Source of the DNA: Ampullaceana balthica
Taxonomy: Eukaryota; Mollusca; Gastropoda; Lymnaeidae
DNA: 64,000 nt
Assembly (NCBI GenBank): GCA_944989445.1
Contig: CALYLW010000438.1
Span: forward strand, 372,001-436,000
Direction of reading: 5' to 3'
A program made the position numbers and the translations under genes. Under the pieces are notes generated by a model. It made no database searches and had not been told where the DNA came from. It saw only the letters and a list, made by a program, of their open reading frames with translations. Shown one piece after another: positions 57,401 through 64,000 of this stretch (the first letter of the stretch is position 1; each line of letters starts with the position of its first letter).

Positions 57401-58521
57401 CCAATAGGATGTGACGATGCGACAGCTGAGGGTGCATTCTAGAGTTTATTACACGCTCCCTTGAATTTCCACTTGGGATTTTAATTTTAAAAAAAAAGAA
57501 GAAATATTTGATTTTATATAACGATATTAATTATACTGCTCCAACTTTTAAATAATAATAATAATAATAATAAAATATAATAATAATACTTTGTTTGTTG
57601 TAATATCTGCGCTTTATGCTACGAATAGCTAATTAATGATGTTTCTAAAGCTGTCAAAAATGCAATCTACTCAGGTTGAATGATTTAATATAGAAAGAAT
57701 TGACCACAAAACACAATTATGATCCTGACAGTTTTAAGTCCTCATGGTAGACCACACAACAAAGTTATGATCTTGGCAGTTTAAAGTCACCATGGTAGAC
57801 ATGACGTCATAAAATTTAAGATAAAGAGCACAAGTGATTCTAATGTTTTCTAAGTTGTCACTTTGTCTTGTCTTTCAGGAGGAGTGTCCACTACCATCAA
57901 ACACATTGACTGGTAACAGCGCCTGTGCTACCATCTACGTGGACATAAACAAACCCACAGATAAAGTTTTAGAGGTAAGTCCTCCACCATCCTCCTTAAC
58001 ATCAGATCTTTCATAGCAGTCATAGCTCACACTCCCACAAGTCCACAACAGATAATTAAAAAAAAACACACTATTTAAAATAGAATAGAACTAATAAACC
58101 ATCAAAAATCGACACCAATTTCTAATATATATAAATTAAAATAGTTACTTGTTGACCATCAACATATTTTATTGTCAGCATTTCTTGAGTTAAAGTCAAA
58201 ATGTCATGCGTGTAAGACAGAATTTCATTAGTTTAAATCAGAATTTCATGAGTTTAAGCTACCATTTCATTAGTTTAATCCAGCCTGTCATTAATTTAAG
58301 TCAGCATTTCATGAATTAGTTTAATACTTGAGTATAATTTCTTGAAAATCTAAAATTTCCCTTTTAAGGTCAAATTTTTGTGCAACTGTCCAGATGGCTA
58401 TTTATGTCCGGCCAAATTCGATGAGAAAGCTGACAAAGGAAAACTGATGTACGATGAAACTGGACATTATGTCTCCAAATTTTGTGAGACCGTATTAAAG
58501 GCAAAAGGGGGAACCATGTGA
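42387..58521 (+). CDS. Secreted cysteine-rich protein, 6 exons, family not recognised
   Basis: Coding exons are 42387-42461, 48016-48091, 48804-48902, 57141-57358, 57879-57974 and 58369-58521. Phases agree throughout and give 238 residues. The first exon is a signal peptide (MATVLFLAVTLLTCFTWVSS, then SKDDQ), so the product should be exported. The mature part has 16 cysteines and no membrane segment. Three stretches share a layout: a cysteine, a basic/acidic strand-like segment, a CxC pair, then a further cysteine (RECGGQHVCTT...NCICREG; NTCRPGEMAA...RCVCGSD; NSACATIYVD...LCNCPDG). The outer two also share a (W/F)DE element and a closing FC. I do not know this family and assign no function. 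The introns are long (5.6, 0.7, 8.2, 0.5 and 0.4 kb) and filled with repeats. Exon 4 depends on an acceptor inferred from phase. Confidence 0.75.
42530..42778. repeat. Unclassified dispersed repeat, left part
   Basis: The GGGTTTATTTTAAAATAAA and CCTCCGGGGGAGAGG words and the following 150 bp match 63390-63600 in the same order. The copy continues after the insertion at 42779-43158, to about 43760. Confidence 0.7.
42779..43158. mobile_element. hAT-type MITE inserted in the dispersed repeat
   Basis: The left end has AGTGGCGTAGCTAG and the right end is CCCAGCTACGCCACTG. A probable 8-bp duplication with one mismatch is present (ACTGTTTA at 42771-42778, ATTGTTTA at 43159-43166). The left terminus has a few extra bases, so the boundary is approximate. 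Confidence 0.7.
43159..43759. repeat. Unclassified dispersed repeat, right part
   Basis: CCCTTTGCCCTCAACTTGTT followed by ACG and ACACAAATGCATG occur in the same order at 63731-63800. Confidence 0.65.
43760..43959. mobile_element. hAT-like MITE (200 bp)
   Basis: The ends are CAGAGGCTTCACTAGGGTTG and CCCTTAGTGACGCCACTG, imperfect inverted repeats. No clean 8-bp duplication is visible. A relative of it is embedded in the 58.98-60.3 kb tandem array. Confidence 0.65.
43960..45774. other. Intron 1 of the Cys-rich gene: mostly plain DNA
   Basis: At 44465-44685 there is a probable MITE fragment (right end GGCCGCTCTTG; GGGGCGATTGCCCC palindrome). At 44720-44810 there is a small piece of the TTTATTTTAAAA dispersed repeat. 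A degenerate roughly 60-bp duplication with TAATGTCAATATCGTATT lies at 45060-45150. No coding region is supported. Confidence 0.5.
45775..46168. repeat. 42-bp minisatellite (about 9-10 units)
   Basis: Unit with GAGTCAAGGGATTCTCAACC and ATGGGATCCACACAGGACCT. Each unit contains CCATGG and GGATCC. The 42-bp period leaves open frames on both strands, which are not taken as genes. Confidence 0.93.
46169..46880. other. Intron 1 stretch with a purine-rich tract
   Basis: (GA)n-rich DNA at 46395-46512. Otherwise no feature. Confidence 0.6.
46881..47273. mobile_element. Two nested MITE-like elements
   Basis: The outer ends are TTAGGGTTGTTAATTA and GATATTATCGTTTTAAGAAC plus CCTA, with CCGATTAT words next to each end. 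Inside, at 46951-47170, is a TCCGG-rich element (GGGGTGTACCGGATTTCGGC) made of two related halves. Confidence 0.55.
47274..48015. other. End of Cys-rich gene intron 1
   Basis: A 24-bp tandem repeat (TATAACTCAAATCCAGAGAC plus TGTC, about 4 units) lies at 47430-47545. A TTATAGCGCACACAATG fragment lies near 47775. No coding sequence. Confidence 0.6.
48016..48091 (+). CDS. Cys-rich gene exon 2
   Basis: Acceptor ATCTTCCTACAG. Encodes PVRECGGQHVCTTLMRYKDG and TTVDEG. Donor GTCAGT, phase 1. Confidence 0.75.
48455..48575. repeat. 38-bp tandem repeat (3 units) in intron 2
   Basis: Unit with CAGTGGTCCAATGGTATCGT and AACATTAGTTCTTAATAT. Confidence 0.8.
48804..48902 (+). CDS. Cys-rich gene exon 3
   Basis: Acceptor CGTCCACAG. 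Encodes DNCICREGVSACSKEWDESL and GESSLTWQHYER. Donor GTGAGT, phase 1. Confidence 0.75.
49020..49400. repeat. Dispersed repeat fragment in intron 3
   Basis: ATCGAGCTGAAATTTTGCAG, AATTAAATTAATGAATTTTT and GGATTTATAGTCAAAAACTT all recur in order at 56750-57010. Confidence 0.6.
49685..50878. repeat. 34/29-bp minisatellite (about 36 units) in intron 3
   Basis: Unit AAGAAATGTTTACCTACCAA then CGTTTTGTCACAAT. A CACTGT variant alternates with CACAAT. From 50520 a 29-bp form lacking CCAAC appears repeatedly, showing that a deleted unit was itself amplified. Confidence 0.93.
50879..51597. other. Intron 3 stretch without a gene
   Basis: Mostly AT-rich. A short duplicated piece (CCGTAACATCGGYCKGTCAT) occurs at 51423 and 51467, next to the 18-bp array. 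Confidence 0.55.
51598..52366. repeat. 18-bp minisatellite, about 43 identical units
   Basis: Unit GCCATCACACTCAACAGA repeated without a single substitution or indel that I can see. 18 bp is six codons, so both strands stay open (minus strand LSVMAL repeats, plus strand RAITLN repeats). Neither is credible as protein. Confidence 0.97.
52430..53035. repeat. 62/57-bp minisatellite (about 10 units)
   Basis: Unit with CATTTGAACGCCCAACTTCC, AATGATCTTTATTTCCA and CATGTTGGGCATATACAGAA. Short units have TTTCCAACATGTTGGG and long ones TTTCCATGTTCATGTTGGG. Confidence 0.92.
53228..53600. repeat. 34-bp minisatellite (about 11 units)
   Basis: Unit GTCAGACACGTAACAAAAGA then AGGTCTATGTTCAA, with scattered substitutions. 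Confidence 0.92.
54000..54120 (-). pseudogene. Decayed hAT transposase C-terminus
   Basis: The minus strand reads FASEACLKLSR, then KNL, and after a frameshift INNAILAIEHDMADNIDK before a stop. The order and residues match the hAT C-terminal dimerisation region (a CERSFSKLxLIKNxLR-like block followed by LSxLAxLSIExD). Stops and frameshifts show it is dead. Confidence 0.65.
54660..55190 (-). mobile_element. LINE 3' part inserted in the hAT element
   Basis: Minus strand: a (GATAA)n tail, the AGAAGGAGCGTCTGTA 3' UTR, and an ORF end readable as TFVRPVLEYASS, a frameshifted WDPST, IQKRAARFITGEYS, LETLEDRR and FFPSGIRAWNGLPEE. These are typical C-terminal blocks of CR1/Jockey-type reverse transcriptases. 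Same family as 5808-6046. Confidence 0.8.
55851..56750. other. Intron 3 stretch without a gene
   Basis: At 56279 a hAT-type left end (CAGTGGCGGATTTAGG) is followed by about 120 bp of related sequence. I found no partner end, so it is truncated. The rest is AT-rich. Confidence 0.5.
56751..57010. repeat. Dispersed repeat fragment before exon 4
   Basis: Shares GATCGATCGAA, AATTAAATTAATGAATTTTT and GGATTTATAGTCAAAAACTT with 49020-49400. It lies about 130 bp upstream of exon 4. Confidence 0.6.
57141..57358 (+). CDS. Cys-rich gene exon 4
   Basis: The acceptor TATTCTATTTGTCTATACAG was chosen because it alone matches phase 1 from exon 3 and keeps the cysteine-rich frame (AHWTVQYRFCLPLFHDKNTC ... 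RCVCGSD ... YFYQCDK). Donor GTGGGT, phase 0. Confidence 0.7.
57879..57974 (+). CDS. Cys-rich gene exon 5
   Basis: Acceptor TTGTCTTTCAG. 32 codons (EECPLPSNTLTGNSACATIY ... KVLE). Donor GTAAGT, phase 0 at both ends, so the exon is symmetric and skippable without a frameshift. Confidence 0.8.
58369..58521 (+). CDS. Cys-rich gene exon 6 (stop codon)
   Basis: Acceptor TTTCCCTTTTAAG. Encodes VKFLCNCPDGYLCPAKFDEK ... KFCETVLKAKGGTM and TGA. Confidence 0.8.
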   Translation, partial: VKFLCNCPDGYLCPAKFDEKADKGKLMYDETGHYVSKFCETVLKAKGGTM

Positions 58522-58985
58522 TGGTTTTAATATGTGTAATGTCTGTTGTCATATTGATCCAACAGCATGTGTGTAAGGGAATGTTTTTTAACATCAATTA
58601 TTTATTTGTAAGAGTTGAAACAATTCACATCTTTGAAAAACAATCTAAAGCGAATTGTTCATATGTGAAAATGGTTTTGAAAGTAATGAAAATCGCTAAG
58701 TTCATAAATGGTTAAAATAATTTTGTTTGCCATAGGGTGTTGCCAGGATCTGATGCAAGTAATACAAAAATTTGACTATGGGTTTTTGATTGGAGTGAGT
58801 TCAATGATGATGATTAGACCACAGCCAATGATGATGATTAGACCACAGCAAAAGTTGAGAAAAGAGTTGAGAAAAGAACTGAATGAAGACAAATTAATCA
58901 TTTTATGTCATGGTTTCCTCCATGGTAAAATATTTTTAAATGTCACTCTTTGTTATTATTATTGCACGAAAGCAACGTTGAGCAT
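58522..58985. other. Downstream of the Cys-rich gene
   Basis: Presumed 3' UTR and intergenic DNA. A short duplicated CAATGATGATGATTAGACCA unit lies at 58802-58850. No clear poly(A) signal was assigned. Confidence 0.45.
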
Positions 58986-60290
58986 ATGCGTTACTAGGGG
59001 GGTATGGACTGCACAGGGTGACACCACCAGCACAAGAGGTGACACCAACCCTAGTGACGCTTCTGACATTGAGCATAGGCTCTTCCAAATTTACTCTGAG
59101 CTTAGGCTCTTCCAAAGTTACTCTTAGCATAGGCTCTTCCAAAGTTAGACTGAGCATAGGCTCTTCCAAAGTTACTCTTAGCATAGGCTCTTCCAAAGTT
59201 AGACTGAGCATAGGCTCTTCCAAAGTTAGACTGAGCATAGGCTCTTCCAAAGTTAGACTGAGCATAGGCTCTTCCAAAGTTAGACTGAGCATAAGCTCTT
59301 CCAAAGTTAGACTGAGCATAGGCTCTTCCAAAGTTAGACTTATACGTTACTAGGGGGGTATGGACTGCACAGGGTGACACCAGCACAAGAGGTGACACCA
59401 ACCCCAGTGACGCTTCTGACATTGAGCTTAGGCTCTTCCAAATTTACTCTGAGCTTAGGCTCTTCCAAAGTTACTCTTAGCATAGGCTCTTCCAAAGTTA
59501 GACTGAGCATAGGCTCTTCCAAAGTTAGACTGAGCATAGGCTCTTCCAAAGTTAGACTGAGCATAGGCTCTTCCAAAGTTAGACTGAGCATAAGCTCTTC
59601 CAAAGTTAGACTGAGCATAGGCTCTTCCAAAGTTAGACTTATACGTTACTAGGGGGGTATGGACTGCACAGGGTGACACCAGCACAAGAGGTGACACCAA
59701 CCCCAGTGACGCTTCTGACATTGAGCATAGGCTCTTCCAAATTTACTCTGAGCTTAGGCTCTTCCAAATTTACTCTGAGCTTAGGCTCTTCCAAAGTTAC
59801 TCTTAGCATAGGCTCTTCCAAAGTTACTCTTAGCATAGGCTCTTCCAAAGTTACTCTTAGCATAGGCTCTTCCAAAGTTACTCTGAGCTTAGGCTCTTCC
59901 AAAGTTACTCTTAGCATAGGCTCTTCCAAAGTTACTCTTAGCATAGGCTCTTCCAAAGTTACTCTTAGCATAGGCTCTTCCAAAGTTACTCTGAGCTTAG
60001 GCTCTTCCAAAGTTACTCTTAGCATAGGCTCTTCCAAAGTTACTCTTAGCATAGGCTCTTCCAAAGTTACTCTTAGCATAGGCTCTTCCAAAGTTAGACT
60101 GAGCATAGGCTCTTCCAAATTTACTCTAAGCATAGGCTCTTCCAAAGTTACTCTTAGCATAAGCTCTTCCAAAGTTATTCTTAGCATAGGCTCTTCCAAA
60201 GTTACTCTTAGCATAGACTCTTCCAAAGTTACTCTTAGCATAGGCTCTTCCAAAGTTAGACTGAGCATAGACTCTTTCAAATTTACTCTT
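58986..60290. repeat. Higher-order repeat: MITE remnant plus 27-bp units, three copies
   Basis: Three blocks start at about 58986, 59342 and 59643. Each begins with a roughly 75-bp inverted-repeat MITE piece (GTTACTAGGGGGGTATGGAC ... CCCAGTGACGCTTCTG) and continues with tandem 27-bp units (GCATAGGCTCTTCCAAAGTT then ACTCTTA or AGACTGA). The third block has about 20 units. The 27-bp period keeps long open frames on both strands, which are not genes. Confidence 0.92.
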
Positions 60291-61719
60291 CAATTTAGCC
60301 ATAAACTTTGATATAGATATGTATACCACCATTGAGAGATAGTATTTTTTTTTACAAACCATAACTTTCCTTTACTAGAACTTATAATAATGAATTTACA
60401 TTAGGTATAAATATGACATCTATTGGGCATCCTAGAAACGATGGTCGAAGGTTGTCAGGGATGTTGACGTATCCCCATTCTTGTTCCAAAGTTAATCGTT
60501 TTGTGGTGTAGTATGAGCAGACAGACAAAAAATAATGGCATGAAAATTTTTAAAAAGGTCATTATTGTACACATTTTCTCATACGATTTACGTAAGTCAT
60601 GTGTAGAAATAAAACTCATTTAAAAGCTAATCTCTATTTAGATTTTATCTCATTCAAAAGTTTTGCATACATTAGTTCAATTTTGCCATTGATTGCTTGG
60701 TGTAAATTGTAAATATTTTTTCACTTTCATAATCAGTGATTGTTTAATCTAAATTTAATTTTCTATTTCATAACTATAACTTATAACTGTTTTCAGTATT
60801 TGGAAATGTTCATATGGACCAACTTGTTTATGCCTAAGTTTGTTTGTTGTTAGTAAATGTCATTTAATTGAGAAATGATTGATTTTGTATAAAAGTTTTC
60901 ATTCCATGACTACTCATTATTTCAAGTGATCTAATTTTTCCTTGTACCTACCACTAAGTCCTTTAATACATGCATGTATTTTAATAGTGGAATCTCAAAG
61001 ATTGTAACTGGTATCCTCAGTGACAACAGAATGCCTTGTCCATATTTGACATCGACTTTTAAATGATTGCTGTTCCATTAAAAACGTATTATTGTTTAGC
61101 TGAATAAGCTTGGGCAAAATAACATTCGGTTTTGGCCAGAAAAGTTTAAAGTTTTTCTTGTGTTTTGTTATTTCAAGACAATTTATATATGATTCGCATT
61201 GACATGGAAATATTCATAGAGGTTTCTTTACTTGAATTTTCTTGTAGTTTCCCAGTTTGCTAGTCTCCAACAATTTGTGGATTATCTGAATACAAATGTC
61301 ATTTATAAATAATCTTGTTGCTTTCTTTTAAAAAAAAACAACAACAACGATCTGATGCTTACATCTTTTTGAAAAAAAATCAATATAAATTTCTCTTTCC
61401 AGACAAGGTACACTTTTACAATTATAACCCTAACCCTAATTCTTTAATTATTTAAGTTTATTTGCAATGTTGTGTTCAAAATCATTCTGAGAACCCGGAA
61501 AAAAAGAAAATGTTTGAGCTGGATATAAATAAAGGGCCCTGTAGGTAGAATATGTCATTTTTACTAAAAATGTTAAAACAAATCCAATACAAAAGACATT
61601 TAAGTTATTCATGTAAAATTGTTATCCAACAGGATCCCTTTCCCCAACACAATACCTTACTCTGCTGAGTTCACTCCCCCCAATATGTACCAGCAGAATA
61701 ATGGGATTACAGTTTTGGT
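60291..61719. other. Intergenic stretch without a gene
   Basis: AT-rich. A TAACCCTAACCCTAATT word at 61423-61439 is too short to call telomeric. Confidence 0.5.
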
Positions 61720-62430
61720 TGAATCCAGCTACCCTATATGATGAATCCAATTACCCTATATGATGGATCCATTTACCTTATAGGATGAATCCAGTTACCC
61801 TATCCGATGAATCCAGATACCCTATTTGATAAATCCAGTTACCTTATATGATGGATCCAGTTACGCTATATGATGGATCCAGTTACAATATATGATGGAT
61901 CGAGTAATACCCTATATGATGAATTCAGTTACCCTATATGATGGATCCAGTTACGCTATATGATGGATCCAGTTACCCTATATGATGGATCCAGTTACGC
62001 TATATGATGGATCCAGTTACCCTATATGATGAATTCAGTTACCCTATATGATGGATCCAGTTACCCTATATGATGGATCCAGTTACGCTATATGATGGAT
62101 CCAGTTACCCTATATGATGGATCCAGTTATGCTATATGATGGATCCAGTTACCCTATATGATGGATCCAGTTACGCTATATGATGGATCCAGTTACGCTA
62201 TATGATGGATCCAGTTACGCTATATGATGGATCCAGTTACCCTATATGATGGATCCAGTTACCCTATATGATGGATCCAGTTACCCTATATGATGGATCC
62301 AGTTACGCTATATGATGGATCCAGTTACCCTATATGATGGATCCAGTTACCCTATATGATGGATCCAGTTACAATATATGATGGATCGAGTAATACCCTA
62401 TATGATGAATTCAGTTACCCTATATGATCC
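61720..62430. repeat. 22-bp minisatellite (about 32 units)
   Basis: Unit TATATGATGGATCCAGTTAC then CC or GC. A marker unit (GATGGATCGAGTAATACCCT) occurs at both edges (61892 and 62380), followed by GATGAATTCAG. Confidence 0.93.
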
Positions 62431-62671
62431 CGCTTTGAATGCTTGTAGCAGTTAATTTATTGTGGTCCAAATTCCAGAAAGTGCCAAATCCCCAATAAAA
62501 TCCTGTTTTCTGTTAGATCCCATCTCAATAAGGATTGTGACGGTATATATATTAAATAAGACCAGGTTTCAATAACACACATATTCACTCTGACTGTCAT
62601 TTATATTCCGGTAAAATAGCCAAGACAATAAAAATAAAAATATGAAATGGAATTTCCATTGATTTTTCTGA
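62431..62671. other. Intergenic stretch without a gene
   Basis: AT-rich. Nothing recognised. Confidence 0.5.
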
Positions 62672-63358
62672 ACTGAACTGAACTATCCCTTAACCCGTTG
62701 TTGGGTCGTTGGGGCACCATCGTGAACTGCTCACTAACACACGCTATTTGTCACGTTCCTGTGCTGCCCTTTGAGAGTCGCTGAATGACAGGCCGGTCCA
62801 CTCTTTGATATCGTCCTCTTCTTTTGTCTGCCTCTTTTCCTTCCTCCCTGGACTGTGCCTTGTAATATGGTTTTTGCGAGACCTCCAGTTCTTGTCACGT
62901 GTCCGTACCATCGTAAATTCCTTTTCTAAATTGATGTGAGTAGGTCCTCGTAGGGGCCAATGACAGTACTTATTGTTTTGCGGACCGCTTCGTTTGTGAT
63001 GTGCGCTGTGTAGGAGATATTCAATATCTTTCTGAAACATCTCATCTCTAGCGCACTGATTCTTCTTTGGAGGTCTGCGGTGAGCGTCCAAGCCTCGCAA
63101 CCATACAAAAAGACCGACATCGCCAGAGAGCGCATTAGTCGGATCTTTGATCTCAGGGAGAGCTTTTTACTTTGCCAGATGTGCTTTAATTTGCTCCATG
63201 CTGCCATTGTTTGGGCTACTTTGGCAAGAATTTCTGGCTTTGAGCCTTCGTCGGATATTATGGCCCCTAGATACTTGAAGGTGGAGACTTCTTCGAGTTT
63301 TTGCCCGTTTATCCGAATCTCGCTTGTGATTTTTGATATATTGATTTTTCAATAACAT
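62672..63358 (-). pseudogene. LINE 3' relic (minus strand)
   Basis: The minus strand encodes reverse-transcriptase C-terminal blocks: near 63280 a VSTFKYLGAIISDEGSKPE-type stretch, then KLKHIWQSKKLSLRSKIRLM, FLYGCEAWTLTADLQRRIS, LEMRCFRKILNISYTAHITN and, in a shifted frame, NKYCHWPLRGPTHINLEKEF. The 3' end has a short (GTTCA)n tail at 62672-62688. It is 5'-truncated just after the palm and frameshifted near 62930. Confidence 0.85.
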
Positions 63359-63369
63359 AACAATTAAAT

Positions 63370-64000
63370 CCGGTGTAGAAAAAAAACCCTCCCCTATACA
63401 GTCGCCTCCCGGTGGATTTATTTTAAGATAAAGTTTCCGGGGGTGAAGTTATTTTCATCCAGATAAAAGTAAATTATTATTACCTTTAAAATAAAATCTC
63501 CCCCAAAATAAATCCGCCCCCATCAAACTTTCTCATAATACAAAAAGATCACTAAAAATAAAGGAATAGAGAATAATTATTATTGTAACTGTAATAGTCA
63601 ACCAATTTACTTACATACATACTCTTTACTTGATCATTTTTATTCTTCAGTTAAGCTTTTTGTTATTTTTGAATTAACGCTGCGTAATTAGCCACCTTTA
63701 AAAATGTGCCTCTGGGGTAGGCATTCCCTTTGCCCTCAACTTGTTACGACGCTGGCTAATATTATTATTGTTGAATTTTTTAATAATCATACACAAATGC
63801 ATGCATCACAAATGCAATTTATGTTCTGAGGCATAAACGTAATTCAACCCTAATTGGTAATTTAATATCATTAAAGGGCGGTTTTATTTTAAAAACTGAT
63901 ACTTAATTTAAAACATTGTCTCCCCCGGACAATGTCTCCCCCGGACACTTTGTTTTAAAATAAACTCTTCGGGGAGACTTATTATTTATTTATTATTATT
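63370..64000. repeat. Unclassified dispersed repeat (second copy, runs off the window)
   Basis: GGATTTATTTTAAGATAAAG, CCTTTGCCCTCAACTTGTTA and ACACAAATGCATGCATCACA match 42530-43760 in order. Near the end a CATTGTCTCCCCCGGACA block is duplicated, followed by TTTTAAAATAAACTCTTCGG. Confidence 0.65.

Noticed and set aside
59018..60311. Several 90-213-codon frames on both strands
   Set aside because: Produced by the 27-bp array; repetitive on both strands with no start context or domain.
61423..61439. Interstitial telomere repeat (CCCTAA type), also 9303-9317
   Set aside because: Only two to three degenerate units.

Overview
The window is animal genomic DNA and most likely comes from a mollusc. 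My guess is a heterobranch (pulmonate-type) snail, judged from the repeat landscape, not from any species marker. It is AT-rich, has spliced genes with GT-AG introns, carries no prokaryotic features, and is dense in decayed transposons and minisatellites. I recognise two protein-coding genes, both on the + strand. Everything else is intergenic or intronic repeat DNA.

Gene 1 (about 11.4-25.15 kb) is a complete-looking organic anion transporting polypeptide (OATP/SLCO family, closest in feel to SLCO4). It has 11 coding exons and about 766 codons, including the family signature around RWLGAWWLG and the 10-cysteine Kazal-like loop. Six of its ten introns begin or end in a minisatellite whose unit contains the edge of the exon plus the splice site itself (donor arrays at 14.78, 18.14, 20.69 and 21.93 kb; acceptor arrays at 15.9 and 17.25 kb). 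The gene is therefore lined with dozens of copied splice signals. In three arrays the unit is a multiple of three and open in frame (14, 10 and 8 codons). In the other three, use of any copy except the one next to the complete exon leads to an early stop. This is the most unusual signal in the window.

Gene 2 (about 42.39-58.52 kb) is a six-exon gene for a secreted 238-residue protein with a signal peptide and 16 cysteines. I do not recognise its family. It seems to contain three related cysteine modules. Its introns are large and contain several minisatellites and transposons.

Mobile elements: LINE relics (0.98-2.29, 2.4-4.87 with two nested insertions, 5.8-6.05, 54.66-55.19 and 62.67-63.36 kb); a tRNA-headed SINE family that shares its 3' end with one of those LINEs; a Tigger/pogo-like TA-flanked element (6.92-8.71 kb) with a broken helix-turn-helix transposase start; hAT-type elements with 8-bp duplications (2.63, 22.47, 31.19, 41.14 and 53.79-55.84 kb); a G/C-ended MITE family with 3-bp duplications and TGACGTCA-bearing ends (0.05, 3.03-4.67, 7.93 and 38.88 kb); and two Helitron-like elements (5.13 and 22.78 kb).

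The 25.15-42.39 kb interval between the two genes holds many minisatellites (20-bp arrays at 29.7 and 35.65 kb, a 35-bp array at 34.5 kb) and no gene that I can support. Gene 2 intron 3 holds a perfectly homogeneous 18-bp array (51.6-52.4 kb). Exon boundaries were assigned by eye from reading frame and splice consensus. No similarity search was run.
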